Under the pieces are notes generated by a model. It worked only from the letters and a program-made list of their open reading frames with translations. It made no database searches and was not told the DNA's origin. Both the position numbers and the translations under genes were made by a program. Below are positions 40,153 through 53,120 of a stretch of DNA of 64,000 nt, one piece after another (positions within the stretch are counted from its first letter, which is position 1; every line of letters begins with the position of its first letter). The DNA comes from Microcebus murinus (lineage: Eukaryota; Chordata; Mammalia; Primates; Cheirogaleidae). The stretch lies in NCBI RefSeq assembly GCF_040939455.1, contig NC_134108.1, forward strand, positions 86,038,001-86,102,000, in the 5' to 3' direction.

Positions 40153-42689
40153 AATCTTCATTATCCTGCTATATTTCTTTTTAAAAACTTCTCCGGAGAA
40201 TGGAAGACAGTTGAAACACATTATAAACATGCTGATGAATACCAGCCCAAAGAAGAAACATCTGTATAATTTCATTTGAAAATGAATTCTAACACTTCTA
40301 AAATGAATTCTGAACATTCTCAGCTCAGTGTTGTAGAGACAAAACTAAGATTGTTTTTGCATTAGAAATGGCATTTAAAATATATCTTCAATTGCCACAT
40401 AAAAGGAGTTAAAATTCAAATGTAGTGTTATTATTTAGCTGTTTCTAAAATTATGGTGAATCCTTTCTTTATCACCATAGAGCATAGCGACAATTGGGTT
40501 CTAATTAATACTACTTATATTGCTTACTGGCTAATCAAATCACTACATTTTTATATTTTATATACAGATCCCCATATTTAAATTTAATGTTTAAGAAAAT
40601 GCATTATTTTTTGATGCTTAAGAATATGGTTTCAGCATTAATGGAGCCATTTATGAATAAAAAAAAAAATGCTACTGTATTGTGAACATCTAATAGCTTC
40701 TAAGAGATTTTTAGTTCATTAAGACAGTGCTGGGCAACTAAAGCCAGAATTGCCCTGGACGGATTACAAAGGCATCAGGTCACAATGGGGTTTAGTGAAA
40801 AGCGTCCATTGTTGTCTCTATAAAATTAATCACTAGTTCTAAATTAGGAGTGTGGGGATGGAGATTACTATTGAGTTATAATTCAGATTGAAGAAACTTT
40901 CATCACTTATCCAAGATTGTATTAAATAACTCTTCTTTTTAGTGCTAAAATGTGGGACCTCATTAATTCAAAGATACATATATGTTATTCTTCCCAAATG
41001 ACCTTGTGTGACTAATGTGAATGTTTGAACATTCAGCAACATAAGCAAATAACAGTAAAAAACACAGAAATGGAAACAGTTTATTTTCATGTTCATTTTA
41101 AAGCATCATATAAATATTCTTAAAAATCAATTTTTTAACTGTAAAATGTTTTTGAAGACACATCACAATGGCTTGATTTGGGGACAAATACTTCTGTATG
41201 GAAAATATCATGAGATTTGCTTTCTGCTACAATTTAAGATCATTTATGTTACATTCTATGAGTAGAGGTCTAGGGAGATAATTTAGGTTATAAAGCTCTT
41301 TTAGATTCACATTTAACATTTAAAACTCAGAGAGAGCTTTTTCTTTCTTTAACTTTGTGCTAGGCGGAGTCTTTGAAAAATACCTTTTTTATGTCTCTTA
41401 AAATATACTTTGATATCTTAATTTTTTAATGTTAGCTCATGTTCTGGTCAATCACACATACTATACTAGGAACAACCCCTAAACCCTCATTCCTTCCTGT
41501 CCTACTAAATCCCCAATTCTCTCTGCTTTAACTTTTTACCTATTAGCTTTAATACTTCACAGAGTAACCTATATTTTTCTCCAGAAAAAAAAGAAATTCA
41601 GGTGTATTTGGAGTTAAGACAAGGCTTGACTGAGGTTTAATGTATTTAGTGGTTTTGGCAGCAGAATGTAGGAAATTGACCTCAGGAAAAAAACTGTGAA
41701 TCTGCCCTATATTCATTGTTGGAATTATTTTATTTTTTTTCATATTGTTAATCACTCTCTATTGAATTTATAATATTTTAAAAACTAATAAATTGGATGA
41801 TAATATTTTGCTAAATAATAGATAATCTACTATAGAATGTTTATTTTAAATGCATAATAATCAGAAACTATGCATATTTTATTAATAATTATTAGCAATT
41901 ATAAAAATATATTTCTAAAAGAAAATTTGATTCAGTATACCTGAGGCATATGATACACTAAACAAAATTCAGCAATAGGACTATTTTTAGACTATTAGAT
42001 ATCATAGTATTATCTTAATTTGATTAATATTGTCTCCTTTTCTAGGAAATATTTCAGTATAATAGAGTTTTTTTGTGATGTGCATTTTCAGAACTAAAAA
42101 TATTATTTCTAAATATAAAACTAGTAGATATTTATTTTCAACCATTTTAACTATTTGCCCCTTAAATTTGAATAAAGTACCTTGCCTCTTTCAATCATAA
42201 AGAAAGCCAAGAGCAGTTTTGTATTTTCAACCTATTGCTATAAATATAATTCATAATGGTATGTGCCTTAGAATCCACACTGAAAGATGTTGACTGCTGC
42301 CTAAGGCTGTGATTCAGCAATCAGGTACCATGATGTAACTTTTTATATATGAACTAGGTTGGCCAGATGCCATAATTTTTAAGTGTAAATTTCAATAAAC
42401 CGTATTGTAGACCAAAGTGTTTCCATTGCCTGGTAAAAACTTTGCTTTGGATAAGCAACTCCTAAATCTTCCCTATTTATATTTATTATACATGTATATA
42501 AAATCTCTTAGAAATGTTCTTAGTATGAAATGCTTAAAGTTTACAGATAAATCAGAATTTACCGATAGATCACCACAAAAATAATTTCTTAAATGAGTCC
42601 GTTATTGAGTAGTACAATCGACACCTAAAATTTATGAACTTCTGCTTCAGGAATAAAATTTACATAATATTATTGTGAAGAGTTCTGAC

Positions 42690-42912
42690 TTATCAGACAC
42701 TGCAGTGAATGCTTCATGCATATTATTTCACTCAACCAGCTGAAGTGGGCTCTCTAAATTACCTTCCTCCCCCCCATTTACAAATGAGAGATCTAAAGTC
42801 TAGAGTTGTTAAATTATTTTCTCAAGGTCACACAGCTTGTACATAGTGGAAATGGGATTAGAGTAATTTTGACTGACTCCAGATTTCACATTTAACCACC
42901 ATGCTATATTGC
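42690..42912 (-). repeat. MIR/L2 fragment
   Basis: Shows ccatttacaaatgagagatc, then ctcaaggtcacacagcttgt, then tggaaatgggattagag, then a block with accaccatgctatattgcc. Confidence 0.75.
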
Positions 42913-44699
42913 CGCACTAGTTAGAAAATCGAATTTAATGTGATGGCATGAAGTAGAATTTTTACATTGTTCCACTCTTTTATCTGTTTGTAAAAAGCAC
43001 CTTTACTTTAGGAAGAAAAGAGATATTACTTAAAAAAATAAAATTTCAAAAATCAGAGAACCAAAGAAGTTAATATGGATCTAATAAGTTTTTAATGAAG
43101 AAGGTATTATCATAACCCCATTCAATTAAACTGAAAAACACATTAGGTGACCCCCAAAAATTATCTTGAGTGGTCACATATTTTCAAAATGATTTCACTT
43201 AAACTAAAATATAGAAAGTAGTTTTAAGAGTATTTGAATTTCAGGAAAATCTAGATATAACTGATGAAAGAACATGACTGAAAAAATATTAATTGCATAG
43301 ACATCTAGATGTAAAGATATTTTGGAAATTAATTTTTCTTCCCAAGCCTTGCTCCTTTTTAACTTCTAGTTAATATTCTTAACTGAGAGAGAATGCTAAA
43401 CTATTTTATCTTAAAAGCTTTGATGTTTCACAGAAAAATGGAGGTAAAAATTAACATATAGGCCTATAGCACTAGAATAAGTAACACAGAAAGTGCTTTG
43501 CGAGCTATGTTGCCCAGTAATGAGTAGCCTGCACACATATTTCCTATCTATTCGGCATTACATCATGTGCTCTACTTTATCAAATCTTCCATACTCAATC
43601 AGCTAATGACATTGTCTTATAGAATTAGTTTGATTTAATATTTTTTTCTCAGCACATACTATCTTAATTCATATTAGCTAAACCTTGTTGCCCACTTTAT
43701 CATAATTATCCTGCATCTCACCAAGGGAAACATAAGAACATATATATATATTCTTGCTTTGTTTTATGTGGCTGCATGCAGGCAGATGGCTGTCTCCTAC
43801 TGTAAAGTTCAGAGTGACAGATTTAGAATATCAGTGTCTTGTGCTGGGGGAAAGCGTATGCCTCTGACTATTAATTATAGTATTAACATTTTTAAACAGC
43901 CACATACTTTTTAGTGTTCCATGAAGCCATTTTATAAATAGTTCAATAAATGAGTATTTAAATGCCATACATTAAAAGCAAGAAATCTTTTGTTTTATTT
44001 GATATCCTGTCTGTTTATGTTCCATATATGTTTAAAGGTTAACTGTACTGAGTAAATTGCAAACCTAAAAATAAAAATGAGAAGTTTTACTAGATGTTTT
44101 GTCTTGTTAAAAATAAAAAAGACTGCTTTGATGTCAGTCTTTGTTTTTACCATAACTGAAATATATTTAAAAGTCACATTAGTCTAAATGTATTAACTTT
44201 AAATCAGGGGGCTGAATGTCAGGCATTCCAAAGCCAAAAAAGGCAGAGAAACAGAGCATTGATAAGGTTTTTATAATCAGGGATTTGTCTTCTTTCCAGA
44301 GAACTGATGGTCTACATCATCAGAATAAAATCAAGAAATAGGTGTCTGCCTTTTCACACATAATACCCATGTCTGAAAATCTATCTTTGAAATCAGAGAG
44401 TAATGCTGCATATTTGTTAATAAATGACAATAGCTGATATATTAGGACGTTAAATTGAAAACGAATGGGGATTGAAGTCAAGGACAGGGGCTGAAGGGAG
44501 ATAAGATTACCTATTATCAAAATGAGAGGATTTCATTTTTGAAGGCAGGGGCAAGCTGGAGGTCTCTAATCAGCTCTGCTCTTCACCACTGTCAGCTACT
44601 GCATTCTCAACCAGGGAGCACTATGACCAGCTGGAGAAAAAAAAAAGACACTCCTTATCCTGGTACTTATATTAAATAAGTGTGACATAAAGTATAAAT

Positions 44700-45242
44700 C
44701 AAAGTTGGCAGGGCTGTATTCTTCCCTGGATTTTCTAGAGGAAAATGTATTTCCTTTCCTTTTCCATCTTATAGAGGCTATCTTCATTCCTTGGCTCAGG
44801 GCCCCTTCATCCATCTTCAAAGCAAGCAATGGTGGGGCTAATTGTTCTCATTATTACTCAGACCTACTTTTCCACCTCCATTTTCTACATTTAAGGATGC
44901 TTGTGATTACATAGATCCCACTGAGATAATCCAGGATAATCTCTGTGTCTCAAGTGAGCTGATCAGCAATTTTATTTCCATCTGCAACCTCAGTTCTCCT
45001 TTGTCATATAAGGCTGCAGTCCCCAACCTCGGGGCTGAGGACCGGTACCAGTCTGTGGCCTGTTACTGGCCAGGCCACACAGCTCCACCTCCTGCCAACC
45101 ACTGCCCATGGAAAAATTGTCTTCCATGAAATGGGTTACTGGTGCCAAAAAGGTTGAGGATCACTGATATAAGGTAACATATACACAAATTTTAGGAATT
45201 AAGATGTGGACATCTTTGGGGGTGCTATTATTCTGCCTACCA
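44700..45242 (-). repeat. MLT1 (ERVL-MaLR) LTR, minus orientation, interrupted by a MER1
   Basis: Order on the plus strand: gttggcagggctgtattctt, cttatagaggctatcttcat, tccttggctcagggcccctt, catccatcttcaaagcaagc. Then gataatccaggataatctct, and after the MER1 insertion ggaattaagatgtggacatc, ending tattattctgcctaccag. This is the reverse complement of an MLT1 LTR. Confidence 0.8.
45014..45166. mobile_element. MER1 hAT-Charlie non-autonomous DNA transposon
   Basis: Starts ctgcagtccccaacctc and ends caaaaaggttgaggatcact(g), so both ends carry the MER1 terminal inverted repeat. It is flanked by a perfect 8-base target-site duplication, atataagg, at 45006-45013 and 45167-45174. The middle of the usual longer element is missing. 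No transposase is encoded. Confidence 0.9.
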
Positions 45243-45603
45243 GAAAAGCTGGTCATCTCTCAGGGGACTTACATGATCATACAGAAAAGAACATTTATTT
45301 CATGGATATCTGGTGCTCATAGAATTTAGAGAAGTGAAACCAGCTTGTAAAAGGCACTGGAGGATGTTCTGGAAGGCCAGGCAATGACAACTATGGTGAG
45401 ACTCACTCAGAAACAGGCTGGTCTATCCACCCCCACCACAAACTGTCTCCATGTTCTGAGTCACTTGCTCAAGATTCAGAATCCCAAGAGAAGCAGTGAA
45501 ATTGTATAATTGGCAAAACCTCAAACATATACTAACCAACTGCTGTACAGGAAAGGAAGAGAGGCACAAGAGGGGACATTTTTCCTTAGGTTTCTAAGGA
45601 AAA

Positions 45604-45628
45604 CTAGTTACTAGTTTCTAGTAACTAG
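45604..45628. repeat. Perfect 11-base inverted repeat
   Basis: ctagttactag (45604-45614), a ttt loop, then its exact reverse complement ctagtaactag (45618-45628). A potential cruciform or stem-loop with no known element around it. Confidence 0.95.
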
Positions 45629-45949
45629 ACCATGTAATACAGCAAGATCTCACACAATGAATTTCTTCTTCATTTCCACCCAAAATTATAATCATTCACA
45701 AGAGGCATACTTAGCACACATACACACTCCGTTTTTTTCCTGAATTTCTGCTTTTCTCATTCATCTATATTGCAGAATAATAACGCAGAAGTTTTTGTTG
45801 CCTTTCCTCCTTACAAACACATCATCAAAGATTCATGAACAAATATTCTTTCCCTTTCTTTCAATTTAGGTCACCAGGAAAAAAATATTTTCTGGAGAAG
45901 GTGGTATTGGAAATTGTATTTAAAAGGATGAGTTTAAATGGTACTTAAA

Positions 45950-46270
45950 AGGAATTAGAATAAAGAAACACATAAAGGAAAAGAGTTATCGAGATTGGTT
46001 TGGGAGCAGGGCACATGTGGGATCAGCTGAGAAATAAAGCCAGAAATTTAGGTGAGAGTCATACTGCAGAAAACCCAAAGTGACAGATTAAGATATGAAA
46101 TTCATTAGCAATGATTTTCAATCAGGCAAAAGACTTAATGACCAGAGTTTGGCTTCAGAATGATGAATATGAGATTAGAATATAGAAAGGAATATGGTGG
46201 GGAAGGGCATAAGATTGGGAGAAATATTGGGAAGCAAATATAACATGCTAAAAAATAGGATGAAAACTCT
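45950..46270 (-). repeat. Possible L2 fragment, minus orientation
   Basis: Purine-rich stretch with blocks resembling the interior of minus-strand L2 copies, such as attgggagaaatattgggaag. Too decayed to be sure. Confidence 0.3.
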
Positions 46271-46752
46271 TTTAACACTAATTCTTGCTAATAATTTGGA
46301 AGTATAGCAGATCTTTCTGTTCTCTGTGCAGAATATAGTATATATTTTTTTGTCAAAAATTGGCCAGCCTGAATCAGGCTTATATCCTTTAATGTATTAT
46401 TTTGTGAGGGAAAAAAGTTTGGTATGAAATGTGATTATAAAAGGCAATTCACAGTAAAGGTCTCTTTGTCTCCTTTTTCTTGAATCATTAGTTATTCACA
46501 GAAAAACCAAATCACCTGCAGTAAAACTTTACCATGGCACAAACAATATAGATATAAAGTAAATGACATGTTCTTATTGTACAAATGGTTACAGTCAAAG
46601 CAAGAACAGCCAGCTAGCTGAATATTTGTAAGTACATATATGCACACACACTGGGAAGTATAATTTATCTTATATGTCTACCTCAGTGATAAATTTCTCA
46701 AGTCATGACTTTATTGTATGCACACCTACTTCCTGCTAATAGATTTATCACA

Positions 46753-46754
<2 letters not shown>

Positions 46755-46818
<64 letters not shown>

Positions 46819-46828
46819 ACACACACAG
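46755..46828. repeat. (CT)n microsatellite followed by (CA)n
   Basis: About 64 bases of CT alternation with one interruption (tttc at about 46805), then a short CA run. The Arg-Glu repeat frame read from the opposite strand is an artefact. Confidence 0.99.
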
Positions 46829-47443
46829 TAAAACATGAAAGATAATTAAAATATATGTTTAGGATCTTTTGTAGGGCTATTAAAATCATTTATTATTGAA
46901 AAACACTTCAAAATTAAATTAATTGAAACTCATAATTTACAGATGCAGAAACAATGTTCAAAACTAGTATAACAATGCAAGTAGACTGCCAGTTAAGGGC
47001 AAATCTAGAGTTAGAATACAGTGTCCTCAAATCTACCACAACACGTATCCTCCAAGGTTTTTCAATGGTAGATTTCAGGTTGAAATGCAAGAAAAATATA
47101 TTCAGTTGCATATACTAGAGATAAACAATTGCATAAACTTTGATAAATTAAGATAGTAATGACTTCAATTGTACTGAATTATCTCTAGATAGATAGATTT
47201 GACAACAGGCATACAAACATGACATTTGATGAAGTTGCTAATGATCCTTATAATTGTCAGGCATGCTTAAAAGTGTAATATTGTTTTTCTAAAGTAAATT
47301 TGCTTATGAAAATAGAAAGAAGAAAAGCTAATTGGAATTCCTTATATTACTGTTAATGGAATTACTTTAAAAGAGGTAACAATTAGAAAAAAATAGTTTG
47401 TTGGTTTTCATACAATATTTAATTTTTTATTGATTCTATAGAG

Positions 47444-47725
47444 GCACTGTCCAATAAAGATATAAAAGAAAGCATATATGCAATTTTAAAATTTTCATGG
47501 TGCCACATTAAAAAGCTAAAAAGATAAAGAAGTGAACTTTAATATTATTATATTTTATTTAGCCTAGTATATCCAAAATATTATTTCAACAATATAAAAA
47601 TATCAAAGAAATACTTTATATTCTTTTTTTATAATAAGTCTATGAAATCTGGTATATTCTTTATACTTATAGCAAATCTTAATTCAGAGTGGCCACATTT
47701 CAAGCACCCAATAGTTAGATGTCTG
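47444..47725. repeat. Non-autonomous hAT-like DNA transposon
   Basis: Starts with a block like ggcactgtccaataaagata and continues with ttttcatggtgccacattaa, tttatttagcctagtatatc and ctatgaaatctggtatattc. It ends with gtggccacatttcaagcacc, matching a known mammalian hAT MITE as I recall it. Subfamily not assigned. Confidence 0.6.
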
Positions 47726-47734
47726 AAAGTCTTA

Positions 47735-48085
47735 GTTTGTTTCATTCTATTATAACAAAATACCTGAGATTGAGTAATTTATCATAAACATAAATTTATT
47801 GGCTCACAATTATGGAGTCTGGGAAGTTCAAGATCAAGGTGCCAACATCTGGTGAGGACCTTCATGCTACATAATCAAACAGCAGAAGAGGAGAGGTAGA
47901 AAGAGGGCAAGAGGGGGCCCAACTTAACCTTTTATAATGGCATCAATTCCCGCTGTAAGAGTGGAGCCCTTATGGCTTAATCACCTCTTAAAGGTCCCAC
48001 TATTTAATACTATTACAATGGCAATTAAATTTCAATACGAGTTTTGGAGGGGACAAAAATTTAAAGCACATTACTAGTGTATAAC
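47735..48085 (-). repeat. MST/THE1-type MaLR LTR, minus orientation
   Basis: Starts with tattataacaaaatacctga, then ggctcacaattatggagtct, ccaacatctggtgaggacct and aatcacctcttaaaggtccc. It ends near 48055 with gagttttggaggggacaaa. Confidence 0.8.
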
Positions 48086-48599
48086 CTTATCAGACTGCAA
48101 AGTGCCAAAAGACCAAAATAAAATGCCTTAACAATTGTAATGGCATTGCTTGCACAAAAGTATTGATATGGGAAAAGATAAAGAGACTTTTCTACTTAAA
48201 AGTTTGATTAGAGTAGAATGTGAGAAGATGTAATCAACTGAAGTTACGTAAAGTCTCAGTTAGGACACTGAATTATATTATTCATTCAAAGAGCAAGCAT
48301 CAAAACTTATTTATTTAACAAACTCTAGATTGCTCATTTTGATCTCTCTTCTCTTAGCTATCCATGCTTATATTATCTATCTACTATTAGATTAGGCTCC
48401 AACTGAATCCTGCAGCCTTAAATGCCATCTATATGCTGATTGTTGCCAGATTTATTTATCCAATCCTGACCTTTTGCTGCATGCCAGACATGCGTATTAC
48501 ATTTGTATATTAAACAAAGCCTTTCATACAAAAATGGGTCATGAAACTTATGCAGGAATTCCCCTTCATTCTTACATTAATGTATTTATTCATTTATAA

Positions 48600-48970
48600 A
48601 TTAAGTTAGAATCATTTAACCATCTCTACCAAGATTCCACTGTATACTTACTATGGGCTAAGCACTGCCTGTAACACAGATCATAATTGGTGAATAAGGT
48701 TGACATGCTGCCTTCCCTTTGTCATTTATAAGAGGCATAAATCAATAAAGAATATCTATATATAAGATTAAAATTAATATGCAAACTCTAAAACAGAGTG
48801 CCATAATAAGGAAGAACAATGTGGGGTGCAGTGGAGTGGAGAAAAACCTATTTAAAAACCCACTGTGAAGAAATGCCATTTAAGCCCAAACTAAAAAAAA
48901 ATGAAAGTTCACTAGCATTTTGTAAAGCAGAGGAAAGAATATTCCAAAGAGAATAGTACACTTCCATGAA
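48600..48970 (-). repeat. L2 LINE fragment, minus orientation
   Basis: tactatgggctaagcactgc and gataaggttgac-like and attccaaagagaatag-like blocks follow the L2 minus-strand order. Confidence 0.45.
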
Positions 48971-50003
48971 CATGAATATGTAAAAAATGACTTTTTGTGA
49001 GTTTCTTTTTAAGAGAAAACTATAGGTACCAATAATTTTCTTAGACTGAATATAAGGCTAAAACAAAATATTGAGAAAAAAACAATTTCTTTAATTTTAT
49101 TCATTATTGTTTTTTTAAAATTTGTAGTGAGCCTACTGTCCCTCATCTCAAGAAATTTAGGAAAGTTTTATGGCCAAATGCTAAATATAATGGCTGGCTT
49201 CCTCAGTCACTGAAATCCATACTCTTTCAAAGAAAATGCACTTTTTTCTGAGAACATATTATCAGACAATTAAATTAATGGGGTTTAGTTGAATTCTACT
49301 TTCCCATCATTTTCCATTTTAACATAATGGTAGAGGAACTACAGTACTACTTTTGTACTATACAATTTATAATGAAATAGTAAATATTTGAAATAAAATA
49401 CTGTTCTCTAGTTAACTAGAAGAAATCAGTGCAAAAAACCGAAGAATATATATTTGGATAATACGAAAGACCAACAGTAAAAACAAGGCTAATATTAACT
49501 TGCTATAAAATGTTTAACACAATGGCAAAACAAAAAGACTATGATGACCAGAGATAATTAAGAATAAAATTAGTGGCCTCTGGAAAATTGATTTTCAGAC
49601 AAGTATTTTCCTCAATGTGATGTACCTTTGGCAGGAAAAATTAATGGATCTTATATTTAAAAGATGACTTCATGTCCTCACTTGTAAATACAATTTTATT
49701 AATGAAATTGAGACCTACCTGAGCAAAAAATTTATTCTTTAAACTGTCCTTGAAATATTAACTCAATTTCAAATGCTTTAATTTATTTTGCGAAAGTGTC
49801 TCTGTGAATGTCTCTTTATTCTCTGTCCTAGGATCATAGATGTGGATATGAATAAATATGAATAGATATGAGTGAATATGGAAATTAAAAATAATCCTCA
49901 CACATATGTTACCTTTTGCCTGCAGTTCCCTTGGCTGCCTGTGGTTTAAAAGTGGGAATTGGGAAATTTGTGTAATCTTAATGTTTCTTAGTTCCTTCTA
50001 ATC

Positions 50004-50076
50004 CTTGGGGGAGAATATTTTCCAAGACTCCCAGGGGATGCTTGAACCCTCGGATAGTACCAAGCCCCTCAGTATA
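50004..50076 (+). repeat. Tigger/MER2-type DNA transposon, truncated 5' piece
   Basis: Reads like the start of a Tigger-family element (tttccaagactcccagggga, then a block with tgcttgaaccctcggatag). It stops where the element at 50077 begins. Confidence 0.55.
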
Positions 50077-50360
50077 TACAGTCACCCCTCATTATCTATG
50101 AAAGATCAGTTCCAGGACCTCCCTTGAACACCCAAATCCATGGATGCTCAACTCTCTTAAATAAAATGGACAAAGGGATGATTCACATCCAAGGTGGAAC
50201 AAAGCTGGATGGCACAAGATTTCATCACGCTACTCAGAACGGCACACAATTTAAAACTTGTGAATTGTTTATTTCTGGAATTTTCCATTTAATATTTTTT
50301 GACTGTGGTTGACCACAGGGTAATTGAAACTGCTGAAGGCAAAAAGGAAGAATTACTGTA
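50077..50360 (+). mobile_element. Tigger-type mariner-superfamily element, internally deleted
   Basis: Begins tacagtcacccctcattatc and ends with the inverted counterpart ggaagaattactgta. Blocks inside include ccaggacctcccttgaacac and gactgtggttgaccacaggg, known Tigger sequence. Flanked by the TA target. No transposase frame remains. Confidence 0.75.
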
Positions 50361-50371
50361 ATATCAAATTA

Positions 50372-50745
50372 TCTTAGTCCATTCTGTGCTGCTATAAGAG
50401 AATACCATAGAGTGGGTAATTTATAATGAACTAAACTTTCATGGCTCATGTTACTGGAGGCTGGGAAGTCCTTGATTCAGGAACTACATCTGAAAAGGAT
50501 GCACCTTTTTACTGTGGCATCCTATGACGGAAGGCAAAAGGACAAAAATAGGGTGAGAGGGAGAGAGAAAAAGTGAGCCCAACTACTCCTTTTATTATGA
50601 ACCTACTCCTGTGAATGACATTAATCCATTCACTTTGCCTTCATAGACTAATCACTTCTCATTAGGCCCCACCTCCCAACACTGTTGCACTGGGGAATAA
50701 GTGTGCAACACGTGTCTTGTGGGATACACATTCAAACCACAGCAG
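50372..50745 (-). repeat. MST/THE1-type MaLR LTR, minus orientation
   Basis: Starts cttagtccattctgtgctgc, then agagtgggtaatttataatg, ttactggaggctgggaagtc, cttctcattaggccccacct. It ends near 50745 with gatacacattcaaaccac. Confidence 0.85.
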
Positions 50746-50799
50746 TAACTATTAGCAGTAACTAAAAAATAAAGCAACAGATAATAATAGCTAATAAGT

Positions 50800-51190
50800 A
50801 CCATTTCACACTTGGTACACACTGTGCTAAACTCTTTTTATGCATTTTCTCTTTCAGTCCACACACCAACCCTTTGAGTCAAATAATAATTTATTAATCA
50901 AAGTTCTTTTCATCTCCAAGTTACAGAAACCAACTCAAAAAATAATAACTAACAGGTGCTGAATGTGTAATGTGTGCTAGGCATATTAGTAAGATTAGGA
51001 ATATATATTATTAATCTTAACCTATAGTGACTCATTCAATCCTCATAAATAAGCATCATTTTGAAGTAAATCTTATTCTATCCCTATACTTTCAGAGGAA
51101 ACATGGAAACAGAGAGTTTAAGTAATTTTCCCATGGTTACTCAGCCAGTAAATTCTAGAATTAGGATTTGAAGTTTTACCTATCTGATCC
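50800..51190 (-). repeat. MIR/L2 fragments
   Basis: Two MIR-like blocks: tacacactgtgctaaactct near 50815, and ctcattcaatcctcataaat near 51032 followed by tggttactcagccagtaaat near 51135. Confidence 0.65.
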
Positions 51191-52619
51191 AAGTTAACTT
51201 AAGCAAAGATAGGAAAAAAAATATTATACAAATATAAATGTGTCATCTCATAGAAACCCAGAATGAAAATCCAAAAATGTTTGCAGGAGAGAACTAGAAC
51301 TAGAAACAAAAGGACTCTCAGTATTTTCTCTGTTGGAGTCATGTTTCATTCTTCATATCATCTTTTGACTGACAATGGATTTTGCATCAACACTGGAGAG
51401 TCCTGCCAAAGGAGGGCTGAATAGGCCTTGGAATCACCCTGGGAAAGAAATGCTGACTGTCCAGTTTGACTAAGAGGAGCAACCCTGGCCCAATCACTCT
51501 GGCCTAAAGTAAGCAAGCACTCATCTACCCTGCAGATCAGAAAGCAGCTGCCCAAGAAGGAAGAGCTATGGTAGGATGGAAATATACTACAAAATGTGTA
51601 AACTACAACTTTTAATATTCCCATCCTATTGATGAAAAACTGAGAACAGATAAAATAATTTGTGGGGGTCATGCAGTGACTAGCAAAGTCAGACCTCCAA
51701 CCAAGGCATATTTAAATGCCAAAAATTATGTTTTTTGTTGTTTTTTTTTTTTTACCTACTATGCATTTCTATTAAAAAGTCTCCCTTAAAAAACAAACAA
51801 AAAAACCAAGGGTATTTGCATTGAGATGATGCCATCCATATTGATATTTAGGTATAAATGACCTAATTCAGCGGATTATACTCAAGAATAATACCTCTCA
51901 TCACTGACTTAAATATACTATCAGATTTCCCTTTTCCTCTTTATTTGTAGCAATCTGGGTATATCTCATAACTTTCATCTCTCTCCGATCAAAAAATCTA
52001 ATCCAATTTGAAACTTCCCACACCCAATTTGAAACTATTCACATCCTCCTGCCCCTCCCTTTGATACACTCAAACCTAAAGTCTTCAGGGTCAGATCAGG
52101 TTAGTAGGAGTCAGGAAAAGTCTCAAAAGTTATATTCTTTAGCAGGTGCTGATTGTGATTCTGTGTGGGCAGCAAATGCATTGTCATGGCAGCTGCATCC
52201 ACCGTTTGCTGGTGATTTTCTACAACACCTTTCCCTGTTATAGGCTGTGCACTCTCAGATATTGAATAATATCCTACAAATTCCCTTTGGCAACTGTTGG
52301 GGAAGTACACATCTCCCCTTTTTGGCTGGTGTACTTGATGAGGTGGACACATTCTAGGACAAGATTTTTTCCAGGTGTCTTGAGCCGAGCTACCTTACTT
52401 ATCATCAATTGGATCCCAGAAAATCTCAGGCATCACACTGTCAACTAGTAGAAGTGCGAATAAACTCATGAGTGAATCCTCCCTCTCCTCACTAACTTTG
52501 CAGGCTTCTCCGGCCCTTCGACGGCCTTCAAGATTCTCTGGGCAAGAGGCAGGCCCCAGTGTCCATTCTCTGCCTCCTAACTCTAGGATGTCAAAGGCAA
52601 ACACAGCCAGACATTAGTT

Positions 52620-53120
52620 AAAAAGATGAAAACAGATTTTATTCAGTAACTACTCACAGCAAGGGAAAGAGCTGAGCTCCACTCTGATTTGTGCAGAGAT
52701 GATTGGGCCTTTTAAAGGTAGAATGAGAGATAGGAAAGAATGAGCAGAGACTCAAGTAGAGCCAGAGAAGTAAAAACTTACCAAGGGTTGGTCAGTGTAA
52801 ATGTGCTTAGGCCAGCTGTGTCTGCTGGCTGGCAATTTTCCCAAGTCAAGATTCCATCTATGCACAGACGCTGGCTCTCAGTTTCCTAAAAATAACAATT
52901 CTGAGTTGTAGGAGATGCATGTACATCTCAAAGGGACAAAAGGAGGATTCATGATTGTAAGGCTTTTCTAGCAAATGTTCTAAGAAAGGGAGGCCGGAGG
53001 CCTATCCTCAGAGGTTGGCTAAAACAAATTGGCCTGATAGCATTGAGTTTTCTCAGGCAAGCATTTTAATGGGGTTAGGGGGATGACTGGGGTCATCCTA
53101 GGGACAGAACCTCCTGCTTC
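52620..53120 (-). repeat. Antisense ERV LTR (class I-like), related to 20390-21170
   Basis: A minus-strand polyadenylation-like signal near 52635 (attttattca on the plus strand). The block near 52976-53006, reading tgttctaagaaagggaggcc then ggaggcctatcct, is shared with the copy at 20775-20820, and both have the same orientation. No retroviral genes are recognisable. Confidence 0.45.

Noticed and set aside
46698..46889. Minus-strand frame with a long Arg-Glu repeat
   Set aside because: It is the read-through of the (CT)n microsatellite.
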